Assembly: GCA_964619555.1 (NCBI GenBank)
Contig: CAZUDV010000013.1
Span: 56,625-120,624 of the forward strand
Origin: JAGOPY01 sp964619555
Lineage (GTDB): Bacteria; Bacteroidota; Bacteroidia; Bacteroidales; JAGOPY01
Direction of reading: 5' to 3'
Length of the DNA stretch: 64,000 nt
The notes beneath the pieces are model-generated. The model made no database searches and had not been told where the DNA came from. It saw only the letters and a list, made by a program, of their open reading frames with translations. The position numbers were made by a program, and so were the translations under genes. This document shows, one piece after another, positions 31,950-40,393 of this stretch. Position 1 is the stretch's first letter; each line of letters begins with the position of its first letter.

Positions 31950-33374
31950 TTATTCAAACCGGGCTTCTATCTTACCTTCTTTTATTGCATGGTTGAGGGA
32001 TGCGTAGTCTTTTTCATTTTGGTCGGCATAGGCAAAAGAGAAACTGGCAATGGCTTTATCAAAAGTGTCACTTTTTCCCATATATCCGCTTAACATCGCT
32101 GCGTCTCCCGAACGTGCATGCGAAAGAGCCAACGCCTGTCCGCACCAATCCGCGTAGGCGATCATTTCAACCTTTCCAAATGTTTCCACCTTCATGGAAA
32201 TCTTGATATCACGGAGTTGGCGGAAGAAAAAATGCCGCCCAAACCTTCCTTTGGTCCAACCTAAAAACGGATCGCTGAACGGCTGAATGAGACGGTAGCC
32301 GTTGACTACCCGCTGGCCATGGTTTGGGTATTGGCTTTTCCCGGCAAAAGGTTCAAGCACCGATGGCCGCGCCTCTTTCACCTGAAGGAACAAAGTGTCT
32401 CCGTCATTTGTCATGAGCAGTAAAACCCAGCATGCAGTGCCTACGCTTCCGACACCAACGACTTTTATCGCTGCATCCTTAAGCTCATAACGGTCAAGCA
32501 GGAAACTGTATACCGGGGGCAGGGTTTGTTTATAAAGTTCAAATGCTTCCCTCACAGTCTCTGCAATCTCTCCTGGCGTATGTCCCTCCGCATGAAAAAT
32601 AGCAGGCAAATTATCTATAATGAATGGCGACTTGCCTGGTCCTTGCCCAATCTGCGGGAAAATATCTTCGGCGATGCTTCGTCCACGTTCTTTTTCCACC
32701 CGTTTTAAACCGCGGGCAACCAACTTAGGATCCTTTAGTTTGGATATCATCATATCTGCGGTGAGTGCAATATGCCATAGTTCCAGGATTTTCATCCCGC
32801 TGTATGCAGCCATATTCTCCCGATAAGAGCTGACGCAATTCAGGGCCGCAGCTCTTGCAATGGAATCACTGAGCTTATTGTTCCTGCAAGCGACCACGAA
32901 GCTGGCCGCCAATCTTTTGACATCCCATTCCCAGGGTGCAGGCAGCGTTTCGTCCAGGTCATTGATGGAGAAGATGATATTTTTTTCCGGGGTTGCAAAT
33001 CCGCCAAAGTTGCACAAATGGGCATCTCCGCATGCCTGAACATAAATACCGGTAGTGGGCGTACTGGCCAGGTCGGTAGCCATATTAAAAGCAGAACCAC
33101 GGTAAAAGGTAAAGGGTGATCTTGACATGCGTCCGTGACGAAGCGGAAGCAGATCCGGAATCCTGCCTTTCTCACTGATCAGGAGAAGATCCAGAGGATC
33201 CCGCCGGCCGACAGGGGCCTCCCATTGCGAATGGGATGAACGCGGGCAGGTTTTTCGTAATTGTTTCCCCATTTCATAACGTTCATTGCGGGGAGCATGA
33301 TGTATCCTCAACTTCATGTTTTCAGGATCAGCCTGATTTGATACACTTGAAGATATCTGTTCCTGATTTCCCAT
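31950..33374 (-). CDS. DUF2252 family protein (kinase-like fold)
   Basis: The 474-residue product carries the family blocks RMSRSPFTFYRGSAFNMATDLA, GDAHLCNFGGFATPE, FSINDLDETLPAPWEWDVKRL and, late, QALALSHARSGDA. DUF2252 proteins have a phosphotransferase-like fold (the GDAHLCNFG and NDLDE blocks resemble the HxDxxxxN and DFD regions of aminoglycoside kinases) but no substrate is known. It is usually 430-480 residues, so this is full length. The start at 33374 is an ATG with no longer conserved extension. Confidence 0.87.
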   Translation of the reverse strand: MGNQEQISSSVSNQADPENMKLRIHHAPRNERYEMGKQLRKTCPRSSHSQWEAPVGRRDPLDLLLISEKGRIPDLLPLRHGRMSRSPFTFYRGSAFNMATDLASTPTTGIYVQACGDAHLCNFGGFATPEKNIIFSINDLDETLPAPWEWDVKRLAASFVVACRNNKLSDSIARAAALNCVSSYRENMAAYSGMKILELWHIALTADMMISKLKDPKLVARGLKRVEKERGRSIAEDIFPQIGQGPGKSPFIIDNLPAIFHAEGHTPGEIAETVREAFELYKQTLPPVYSFLLDRYELKDAAIKVVGVGSVGTACWVLLLMTNDGDTLFLQVKEARPSVLEPFAGKSQYPNHGQRVVNGYRLIQPFSDPFLGWTKGRFGRHFFFRQLRDIKISMKVETFGKVEMIAYADWCGQALALSHARSGDAAMLSGYMGKSDTFDKAIASFSFAYADQNEKDYASLNHAIKEGKIEARFE

Positions 33375-33731
33375 AATAAGGCGTCTTTAAAATAATTAAT
33401 ACACAATAAGTTAATTCAGCACCTGGCATTGATAACAAAGATAGACAATGATTATGTCGAAGTTACTTGTGACCTATACTCGTCATTAGGTATTTTTATA
33501 ACCTTTCATTTGTGCCATTCCTTTTTCATCGGGCGATATCCCGATCAGTCGATCAGCCGATCCAACGATGTATTTTTTCCTGTCATATCGGCTGATCGAC
33601 TGATCTCTTTATCGTCTGTTAATTTTCGGCACTTAATATTCTGAAAGGAGCACAAATTCCCGACTTTTGCTGGTTTTTCAGTTAACCCACACTTTAAAAT
33701 TTACCAATACTGGTTAACTTTTGCTGACGAT
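33375..33731. other. Intergenic region with a 19-bp perfect inverted repeat
   Basis: 357 bases between the DUF2252 and aminotransferase genes. It contains the inverted repeat at 33543-33605 preceded by TCGGGCGATATCCCGA. No gene seen; a 71-codon open frame crosses the repeat and is not credible. Confidence 0.65.
33543..33605. repeat. Long inverted repeat (19-bp arms, 25-base loop)
   Basis: The left arm GATCAGTCGATCAGCCGAT and the right arm are perfect reverse complements. No T-run follows on either strand, so it is not a typical terminator. A related partial copy lies at 35171-35204 on the other side of the aminotransferase gene. Confidence 0.85.
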
Positions 33732-35033
33732 TTAAACAGTTGCCTGGAGCCAATCTTCCAGCCGTTTCACCGCTTCTGTAACTTTAGGGCAGTAAGTTTC
33801 TACAAATTCATCATGGTTTTTTTCTTCATTGAACAGGGTTCCGGAGGCTTCCAGGGCTGTCCTGCCGTTGAAATCGACATAGGCGATCCGGGCCGAGTAT
33901 TCGTAAGGGTCCCTGCCAAAGTCCGACCCGGGTAGCATAGCTACACCGGTGTCGTCGAGGATACGGCTGCAAAGTTGCTTGCTGGTCTGGATCCCCATGC
34001 TCAGGAACTTCTCCCGGTAATGACCAAAATCAGGGAAAATATAAAATGCGCCCTGGGGCTGGGGGTAGGTAATGTTCATTTTATCGAACCGAACAGAGAT
34101 ATATTTCAAAATGGTTTTCAGGATCCTCCTGGCCCTGGCCAGGTAATCATCCATAAACGGGCCACCTTCAAATGCTGTTACCGCGGCGTACTGGATCGGG
34201 GCACTGGTGGAGGTAAAGGTTTCGCTTGCCACGATCGCCATGGCCTTATGAAGCCATCGCAATCCTGAAGGGAAGGAGAAAAAACCCAGCCGCCAGCCAC
34301 CTGCTCCGCACCATTTGCTCAACCCGTTGCTGATGATGGTCCCTTCAGGATAATACCTGGCTACTGACACATGCTGGTTGTTATGGTGCAGCAGCCCGTA
34401 GATCTCATCGGACACCAGGATCACGTTGTATTTCCTGGCCACCTCCGCCAAGCGCTTCAGGCGCTCGATCGGGTAGGTTACGCCGGTGGGGTTGGAAGGA
34501 TAGTTCAGAATGGCTATCCGGGGTTTGTCAGGATCGATCCTGCAAATCTCCTCAAGCATATCGGGGCTCATGCGCAGATCGTTATCATGTAGGGTGGGTA
34601 TCCAGTGTACATGACGCCCGATGATCTGAGCCTGCGGGGCATACGAAACCCAGCTGGGCGTGGGAATTAAAAGGTCACCGTAATAGACCAGCTGTAACAG
34701 GAAGATCAGCTCTTTGGATCCGGGACCTATGAGAATGTCCTCAGGAAGGTCATCCACTTTGTGCATTCGCTGGTTGAAAGAAGCTATAGCTTCCCGGAGC
34801 TCGGGTAGGCCCCTTACCGGTAAATAATCCTTCTGGTGGGCATTTTTACGGAGAGCATCCACCACTTCTTCCGGAACAGGGAAGGGGGACTGACCCAGGC
34901 CTAGCCGGAAAACCTCTTTTCCCTCCCGGATCAGTTGCCTGCTTTTTTCATTGATAGCCAGTGTTGCTGAAGGCTCCAGTCCCCTGACATTCAGGTTCAG
35001 GTTGATGTGAAATGGATTTTGGTTATGTGTCAT
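33732..35033 (-). CDS. Class I/II pyridoxal-phosphate aminotransferase
   Basis: The 433-residue product is a fold-type I aminotransferase: YLPVRGLPELREAIASF, NYPSNPTG at about 177-184, LVSDEIYG at 207-213, and SNGLSK with the PLP lysine Lys240, then a WRLGF block. It is most like aspartate/aromatic-type aminotransferases; the substrate cannot be fixed. I chose the ATG at 35033, not the open frame to 35153, because a TATCTTTG box lies at 35083-35090 and homologues start near this Met. Confidence 0.88.
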   Translation of the reverse strand: MTHNQNPFHINLNLNVRGLEPSATLAINEKSRQLIREGKEVFRLGLGQSPFPVPEEVVDALRKNAHQKDYLPVRGLPELREAIASFNQRMHKVDDLPEDILIGPGSKELIFLLQLVYYGDLLIPTPSWVSYAPQAQIIGRHVHWIPTLHDNDLRMSPDMLEEICRIDPDKPRIAILNYPSNPTGVTYPIERLKRLAEVARKYNVILVSDEIYGLLHHNNQHVSVARYYPEGTIISNGLSKWCGAGGWRLGFFSFPSGLRWLHKAMAIVASETFTSTSAPIQYAAVTAFEGGPFMDDYLARARRILKTILKYISVRFDKMNITYPQPQGAFYIFPDFGHYREKFLSMGIQTSKQLCSRILDDTGVAMLPGSDFGRDPYEYSARIAYVDFNGRTALEASGTLFNEEKNHDEFVETYCPKVTEAVKRLEDWLQATV

Positions 35034-35082
35034 ACAGAGCACTATGATACTATCCAGATATTCCAGAACCGGATTCAAAACA

Positions 35083-35090
35083 CAAAGATA
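35083..35090 (-). promoter_or_regulatory. -7 promoter box for the aminotransferase gene
   Basis: Reverse strand TATCTTTG, 50 bases upstream of the ATG at 35033. It rules out the longer open frame as coding. Confidence 0.55.
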
Positions 35091-35170
35091 ATAAACAGGA
35101 TCGATATATAGATACGAGCGATGTCCAGGGAACGGCAAAATAGGGGCGTACAATTGTGCATACCCGTTTT

Positions 35171-35204
35171 AATCGGGCGAATTCCCGATCAGCTGATCCA
35201 ACGA
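35171..35204. repeat. Partial copy of the GATCAGTCGATCAGCC repeat
   Basis: AATCGGGCGAATTCCCGATC followed by AGCTGATCCAACGATCTA, matching 33530-33573 apart from a few bases and a short deletion. Confidence 0.6.
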
Positions 35205-35385
35205 TCTAACTTTACATGGACCGGTAACCCTGACCAATCAAAGACGGTCATTTGGCGACAAGTTATAAGATTCATTCCCGGATATATGAGGAAGCCTGTT
35301 TAAACTGGCCCTGGCTCTTCAAATTGCCCGCCGGAGGGACAAATGGCAGGAAATTTTCATAACTTTACATGCTGCAATAATAGCT

Positions 35386-35889
35386 ATGAGCAGAGGATTT
35401 GTCAAGGAAGACGACCAGGAAGAGGTTCCGATGGTGCCGCCCAGGGCCTATTTGCCGCCAGGGGTCCCCAACTATGTGACCCGGGCAGGTCTGGATGAAC
35501 TGCTGGCCGAGCAACAGGCGCTGATGGATGAAATAGCAAACCTGGACCGCTCCAGTGAAAAAGAACGGCGGATCGCAGCGAACCATATCACAGCAAAACT
35601 GCAACTGCTGAACAGCCGGATCACCGAAGCCAGGATCATCGAGCCGGAAGCGCAGCCAAAGGATGAAATACGGTTTGGCGCCACGGTAACCCTTAAAACA
35701 GAGGGGACGAACGACATCCAGGCGTTCCAGATTGTGGGCGTCGACGAAGCGGATATTTCCAGGGGAAAAATATCCTTTTTATCGCCCCTGGCCAGGGTGC
35801 TGACCAATAAAAAAACCGGCGACAAAGTCGTATTGAAACGCCCCAAAGGAGACCAGGTCCTCGAAATATTGAATATTTCCTATTTATAA
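35386..35889 (+). CDS. GreA/GreB-family transcription elongation factor
   Basis: The 167-residue product has an N-terminal coiled coil (VTRAGLDELLAEQQALMDEIANLDRSSEKERRIA) and a C-terminal FKBP-like domain (IRFGATVTLKTEG, FQIVGVDEADISRGKISFLSPLARVL). Known Gre factors rescue backtracked RNA polymerase by stimulating transcript cleavage through acidic residues at the coiled-coil tip. The 35-residue leader before the coiled coil with PPRAYLPPGVPNYVT is typical of GreB-like members. A TAACTTTA box precedes the ATG. Confidence 0.88.
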   Translation: MSRGFVKEDDQEEVPMVPPRAYLPPGVPNYVTRAGLDELLAEQQALMDEIANLDRSSEKERRIAANHITAKLQLLNSRITEARIIEPEAQPKDEIRFGATVTLKTEGTNDIQAFQIVGVDEADISRGKISFLSPLARVLTNKKTGDKVVLKRPKGDQVLEILNISYL

Positions 35890-36008
35890 CAGCGAATAAT
35901 CGTCTTTACGGATAGAACTTAGGAAATAACCATTTCAAGCAGAAGCAACACTGTCAGTCACTTCACCTGAACTTTGAGCATTCAGCTTCCTGTCGGTTTT
36001 TGTCAAAG

Positions 36009-36710
36009 CTATGCCTTCTCCGGTGATCTACCCCCCTTGAGATATTCCTGGTATTCTTTTAAAAGATCCCATTTTCCGTCAGCGGCCATTTTCGCCTGTT
36101 CCGGCCACGTCATAGGATCATGGATCGCATAACCCTCTCCTCCTTCTTTCAATAAAATGGCTTTTATTACTGCAGAATTGGTCCTACCCAGTTCTTCCCA
36201 TGTGCCAATCCTGCTCTTCTTCAGGATGTCGGCAATTTTTGGCCCAATTCCTTCCACAATGGTCAGGTCATCCTTTGCTATTTTTATGCCCATCACCTTG
36301 CCGGCCCTTTCAGCATCGAACACAACCGGGGCAGTACGTTCATCCAGTACTGCCAGTTTGGATTTAATGGCGGCAAGTTCTTTATCAAAGGTGACATGTG
36401 AATGTTCCGTGAACTGATGTTTCAGTTCTTCCACCGTTAATTTCAGGGATTGCAGCTCTTTAATGCTGGCTTCATCCTGTGAAAGATCGCTTTTCAATGC
36501 ATTATACTCTCCGGCATGGCTCTTCCGGTAACTGTTCAGGTCTCCCAGTTGTATTTTCATTGCATCGTTCTCTGCCTTGATTGCATCCACAGCCGCCATG
36601 GCCTTTTTATACCTGGCATTGACAAGGTATCCCAGCAAGAACCCAAGGGCTGCCGCTACAACTAAAACAACAATGATGAACAGTAAATCTGTGGTAAAAT
36701 TTCCTTCCAT
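36009..36710 (-). CDS. Membrane-anchored coiled-coil protein with helix-hairpin-helix domain
   Basis: The 233-residue product has one N-terminal membrane helix (LLFIIVVLVVAAALGFLLGY), a coiled coil over residues about 35-120, and a C-terminal helix-hairpin-helix region (DDLTIVEGIGPKIADILKKS) of the type found in predicted 5' nuclease-like proteins. Such HhH domains bind nucleic acid or protein; no nuclease residues are visible. I chose the ATG at 36710, 7 bases after the OmpA gene stop, because the open frame upstream of it overlaps that gene. The pair is probably an operon. Confidence 0.75.
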   Translation of the reverse strand: MEGNFTTDLLFIIVVLVVAAALGFLLGYLVNARYKKAMAAVDAIKAENDAMKIQLGDLNSYRKSHAGEYNALKSDLSQDEASIKELQSLKLTVEELKHQFTEHSHVTFDKELAAIKSKLAVLDERTAPVVFDAERAGKVMGIKIAKDDLTIVEGIGPKIADILKKSRIGTWEELGRTNSAVIKAILLKEGGEGYAIHDPMTWPEQAKMAADGKWDLLKEYQEYLKGGRSPEKA

Positions 36711-36717
36711 GGTTCTA

Positions 36718-37305
36718 TTATTTATTGATTTTAATTTCGACTCTCCGGTTTTTGCTTCTGCCTTCCTCCGTTTCATTTGAAGCAACCGGTTCTTTATCTC
36801 CTTTGCCTTCCATGACAATCTGGGAGCTCTCCACGCCATTTTCTATCAGATAATCCCGGATATTTTCAGCTCTTTCCCTGCTGAACCGGGTATTGGCCTC
36901 CCCGGTTCCCTTTGAATCTGCATGCCCTGTGATATAGACCTTATTGTCCGGATCGGATGACAGGTAGATCTTCAGCTGTTCTAAATAATTCATGAACTGT
37001 TCAGGGATTTCGGCTTTGCTTGAGGCAAACCCGAAATAGACAAACTGGGTTCCTTTGTCCATTAAAAAAGATTCAGCTTCTTTCACGGGATCGGGTTTAG
37101 CAGTTTCATCGGGCAGTACCGGATCATTCAGGGATTTTTTGACCGGTTCTTCAGGTATCTCCCCAGTAACTGTCTCCGGGGCTTTTGCCATCGTGTCAGT
37201 GGCCTTGGAACCGCAATGATTCCTGATATTGCATACATAGCAATAAGAGGAACCTCCGATCCAGAGAACAAGCAGGATGGTCACAAGGGTAATGGGATTT
37301 TTCAT
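36718..37305 (-). CDS. OmpA-family peptidoglycan-binding protein
   Basis: The 195-residue product has an N-terminal hydrophobic segment (ITLVTILLVLWIGGSSYCY), a Pro/Lys-rich linker and an OmpA C-terminal domain: YITGHADSKGTGEANTRFS, ERAENIRDYLIENGV, EEGRSKNRRVEIKI. The Asp and Arg that hold diaminopimelate are present. It probably tethers the inner membrane to the cell wall rather than forming a barrel. First gene of a pair with the HhH protein. Confidence 0.85.
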   Translation of the reverse strand: MKNPITLVTILLVLWIGGSSYCYVCNIRNHCGSKATDTMAKAPETVTGEIPEEPVKKSLNDPVLPDETAKPDPVKEAESFLMDKGTQFVYFGFASSKAEIPEQFMNYLEQLKIYLSSDPDNKVYITGHADSKGTGEANTRFSRERAENIRDYLIENGVESSQIVMEGKGDKEPVASNETEEGRSKNRRVEIKINK

Positions 37306-37388
37306 GATGAATGCTTTGGCTCCCGAAGATAATAAAATGAACTTGTTTAAACAAGTAATTGATGATGAATTTTTTACTTAGACATTTG

Positions 37389-39437
37389 TCACGCTTCGAA
37401 AACAAAAGTCACCCGGGTCCCGGCCGATTGGCCGTCCAAATCCTTGAGGTCGGTTATTTCAAAATGGATCCCTTTCCCTGTCTTTTTGTTCAGGATCTTC
37501 AAGCGGTCGGTCGTTATGCTGGTCGACATTGAACGATGCGTGCTCTGCCGGGCAGCTTCTATTTCTTTTGCCCTCTCGCGACCCACCCCGTTGTCCGTGA
37601 TCTGAACAACCAGGTTCCTTTCCTGCAAGAAAAACGAGATATCGATCCTGCCGGGCTCCGTCTTGTGTTTGATCCCATGTTCCAGGGCATTTTCAATGAA
37701 CGGTTGGCACAGCATCGGGGGCACTTGCATTTCCTCCGTATCGATTCCTTCATCAACCTGCAGTGAATAATCAAATTTGCCGGCGTACCTCAGTTTCTGC
37801 AGTTCGAGGTAGTTTTCCACGGTGCTGATCTCCTGGCTGAGGGTCACAGTTTCCTCCGCGGAGTCGTCGAGGATATTCCGCACCAGTTTTGAGAATTTCG
37901 CCAGGTACCTGCTGGCTTTTTCCGGATCTTCCTGCAGGATAAACGTCTGGATACTAGCCAGGGTATTGAAGATAAAATGCGGGTTCATCTGGCTGCGCAG
38001 AAGCTTTTGCTCCAGCACCAGCGAATGATGAAGGCTTTTCAAATGGCTCTGCCTGAAAAGCAGGATGGCCAGGATCACGATCACCGCCAGGAAGCCCGAC
38101 AATGCCGCCAGTACAAGTCCTCTTAATTTCAATTTTTCTTCCTTGGCCTGGTTCTGCTGTGCAAGGTTCATGATCTGCTGTTCTTTCTTCTGTGTCTGGT
38201 AACGGGTTTCTATCTCCATTACCATCTTGCTGCGCTCCAGCTTAACAAGGCTGAATTTTTCCTCCTCGTATTTTACATGATGATACAAAGCTTTTTCCGC
38301 ATCCTTGAGCCGGTCGTACTGCTTATACAGCCAGAAATGCGCATTCTGCACAATCCGGATCCCTATCTCCTCAATATACGCTATTACGTTTTGTTCCGGC
38401 GCGTACCAGTAATCCGCGTTATGGGCCGAATCCAGGCTCAACAATTTATTGGCTTTCACCCACTCCCCAAGTTCCAGCGCTTTCTTAAACTTACCGATTG
38501 CTTCTTCCGGACGGTTCATCGTCACCAAGATCTCTCCCCATGTCAGGTAATCATTGGCAGCCTGGGTAAAATGTTGCCTGGCTTCCATCAGGGCGGTCAG
38601 TTCTTCGATCATTTGCAACGCTTCATCATACTTTCCGAGCTTAATCAGGGTCACCACCCAGTCCGAACGGTATTCTTCCAGTGATGATACCGGGTACAGC
38701 TTACATATTTCTTCAGCTTTTCTGAAATAAAAGTCAGCGCTGTCGTACCGTTGAAGATAATGATGGCAGATTCCCATTTGATTATAACATACTGCGAGGT
38801 TTGGTTTTCTGATGGCGGCCGTATCGCTTACGGCCAGGCAGACATGCTGAAAGCGGAGGGCCTGTTCATAGTTGCCCAGGAAGCTCCAGTGAGCCCAGGC
38901 AGCACTGATCATGATCTCGAACAGGAGGTTTCCCGTCACGCCGGACCGGTCGAACTGCATGAATTCATCCAGCAGGCGCTCCGCGATATCATAGTTTCGT
39001 GTATATAAATACGAAAGTATGATGGGCTTGCCGGCAGTAAATTGCCAGTCGAGCCTCCCGGTGGTTTTAGCCGTTTCGTATGCATCGAGCAGGGGCAGGA
39101 TGGCCTGGTCGTAACTGCCCAGGCTCATCCATGCCAGCCCCAAGGTCAGGCGGGTATTGTAAAAAAGTGCAATTTCTGCAGATTCAGGAAGCAGCGAGTC
39201 CGCTTCCCATGCGTAGCGCAGGCTCAATGCCGGCTGCTTGTATAAATAAGCGGAAGCTAGCCGGTTCAGGACCCGGATCCTTTCCTCGCCTACGGCTACC
39301 TTCAGCACTTCAGTCAGGCTGTCGGCATTGATCTTTTCTTCGGTATAAAATAGTTGGGCTGATAAGGGCTGATTGATTATAAAAAGAAGACAGGCAAAGC
39401 AAAGGAGCAGTTTACGGTCATATGACAGGTTGAACAT
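37389..39437 (-). CDS. LytS-type sensor histidine kinase with TPR-like sensor
   Basis: The 682-residue product has a signal peptide (LLLCFACLLFIINQPLSAQ), a periplasmic helical TPR-like region of about 370 residues, one membrane helix (LVLAALSGFLAVIVILAILL), a coiled coil and a His_kinase domain with RSQMNPHFIFNTLASIQ (phosphoacceptor His in NPHF) and an HATPase domain (PFIENALEHGIKH, ITDNGVGRERAKEI). I chose the ATG at 39437, after which the signal peptide begins; it is 10 bases after the response regulator gene ends, so the two are one operon. The signal sensed is unknown. Confidence 0.88.
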   Translation of the reverse strand: MFNLSYDRKLLLCFACLLFIINQPLSAQLFYTEEKINADSLTEVLKVAVGEERIRVLNRLASAYLYKQPALSLRYAWEADSLLPESAEIALFYNTRLTLGLAWMSLGSYDQAILPLLDAYETAKTTGRLDWQFTAGKPIILSYLYTRNYDIAERLLDEFMQFDRSGVTGNLLFEIMISAAWAHWSFLGNYEQALRFQHVCLAVSDTAAIRKPNLAVCYNQMGICHHYLQRYDSADFYFRKAEEICKLYPVSSLEEYRSDWVVTLIKLGKYDEALQMIEELTALMEARQHFTQAANDYLTWGEILVTMNRPEEAIGKFKKALELGEWVKANKLLSLDSAHNADYWYAPEQNVIAYIEEIGIRIVQNAHFWLYKQYDRLKDAEKALYHHVKYEEEKFSLVKLERSKMVMEIETRYQTQKKEQQIMNLAQQNQAKEEKLKLRGLVLAALSGFLAVIVILAILLFRQSHLKSLHHSLVLEQKLLRSQMNPHFIFNTLASIQTFILQEDPEKASRYLAKFSKLVRNILDDSAEETVTLSQEISTVENYLELQKLRYAGKFDYSLQVDEGIDTEEMQVPPMLCQPFIENALEHGIKHKTEPGRIDISFFLQERNLVVQITDNGVGRERAKEIEAARQSTHRSMSTSITTDRLKILNKKTGKGIHFEITDLKDLDGQSAGTRVTFVFEA

Positions 39438-39447
39438 AGTAGTTGTG

Positions 39448-40203
39448 TTAATAATCCCCGAGATTATCAAACATTTCCAGCAGCTGATCGCGTTTGCGGG
39501 ATGCCACGGGGATCCTGGCGCCGTTTCTGAGCACCACGAATCCGCCTTCCGTCTTATCAAACCGTTCCACGAACGACAGGTTGATCAGGAAGGATCTATG
39601 AATGCGGTAAAAACCCTGGTCGTTGAGCATTTCGTCGTACTCCTTCAGGTTCCTGGATGCCATGATCTTCCTGCCATCTTCAAGGCAAAACAATGTATAA
39701 TTGCCATCCGATTCGCAATGGGTGATCCTGGGTATCTCGATGATGAAGATGTTATCCGCGGTATTCAGCACCAGTTTCTTATGGTGTTCTTTGCCAGGGG
39801 AAATGTTATTCTCCAGAGCGGAAAGGCGTATCCGTAAGTCATGCTGCAACATCAATTCCGTTTTATTGATGGCCTCGGTCAGTTCATCCGGATCCACCGG
39901 TTTGAGGATATAATCCAGCGCGCTGAACTTGAAAGCTTTCACAGCATATTGTTCATAGGCGGTGATAAAGATCACCTTGAAATCGACCGGGTCGAGTTGT
40001 TTCAGCAGGTCGAACCCGTTACCGTCGTCCATTTTGATATCCAGCAGCACCAGGTCGGGATGATGCCGGCGGATCACTTCCTTGCCTTCCCTGACGCTGC
40101 CTGCCGTACCCACCAGTGTGACATTCGGGCAATGCCGGCCGAGGAGCCTGATCAGCCCGTCGCGCACGTGCGGTTCATCGTCGACGATCACAACACGGAT
40201 CAT
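39448..40203 (-). CDS. LytTR-family response regulator
   Basis: The 251-residue product has a receiver domain (Asp8-Asp9, phosphoacceptor Asp55 in LVLLDIKM, ITAYEQYAVKAFKFSALDYI) and a C-terminal LytTR domain (HCESDGNYTLFCLEDGRKI, YRIHRSFLINLSFVERF). It is the partner of the LytS-type kinase encoded just downstream. The start at 40203 gives MIRVVIVDDEPHVRDG; the longer frame to 40299 is not supported. It is similar in layout to the orphan regulator at 13125. A TATATTTA box lies shortly upstream. Confidence 0.88.
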   Translation of the reverse strand: MIRVVIVDDEPHVRDGLIRLLGRHCPNVTLVGTAGSVREGKEVIRRHHPDLVLLDIKMDDGNGFDLLKQLDPVDFKVIFITAYEQYAVKAFKFSALDYILKPVDPDELTEAINKTELMLQHDLRIRLSALENNISPGKEHHKKLVLNTADNIFIIEIPRITHCESDGNYTLFCLEDGRKIMASRNLKEYDEMLNDQGFYRIHRSFLINLSFVERFDKTEGGFVVLRNGARIPVASRKRDQLLEMFDNLGDY

Positions 40204-40345
40204 TTTCTTCGGAGGCTTTGATGTAAATATAGGAAGAAACATGGCTAAGTGCAAGTTTTGCCCGTTTGAATTTATTTTATTGACATAATTCTTCGCCACT
40301 GTCCTGCTTCCCGGCTTCGAAGCCTGCTTGCAGGATTATCCGCAT

Positions 40346-40378
40346 CCGTTCCCCCTCTTCACCTCAAACCGAAGAGGG
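40346..40378. repeat. Hairpin repeat R9 (CCCCCTCTTC/GAAGAGGGGG)
   Basis: TTCCCCCTCTTC, an 11-base loop, then GAAGAGGGGG. Same style as R1 and R2 but a different loop. It lies between the LytTR gene and the stop of the YCF48-like gene; no T-run is seen, so terminator function is doubtful. Confidence 0.55.
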
Positions 40379-40393
40379 GGTGGATGCAGATTA

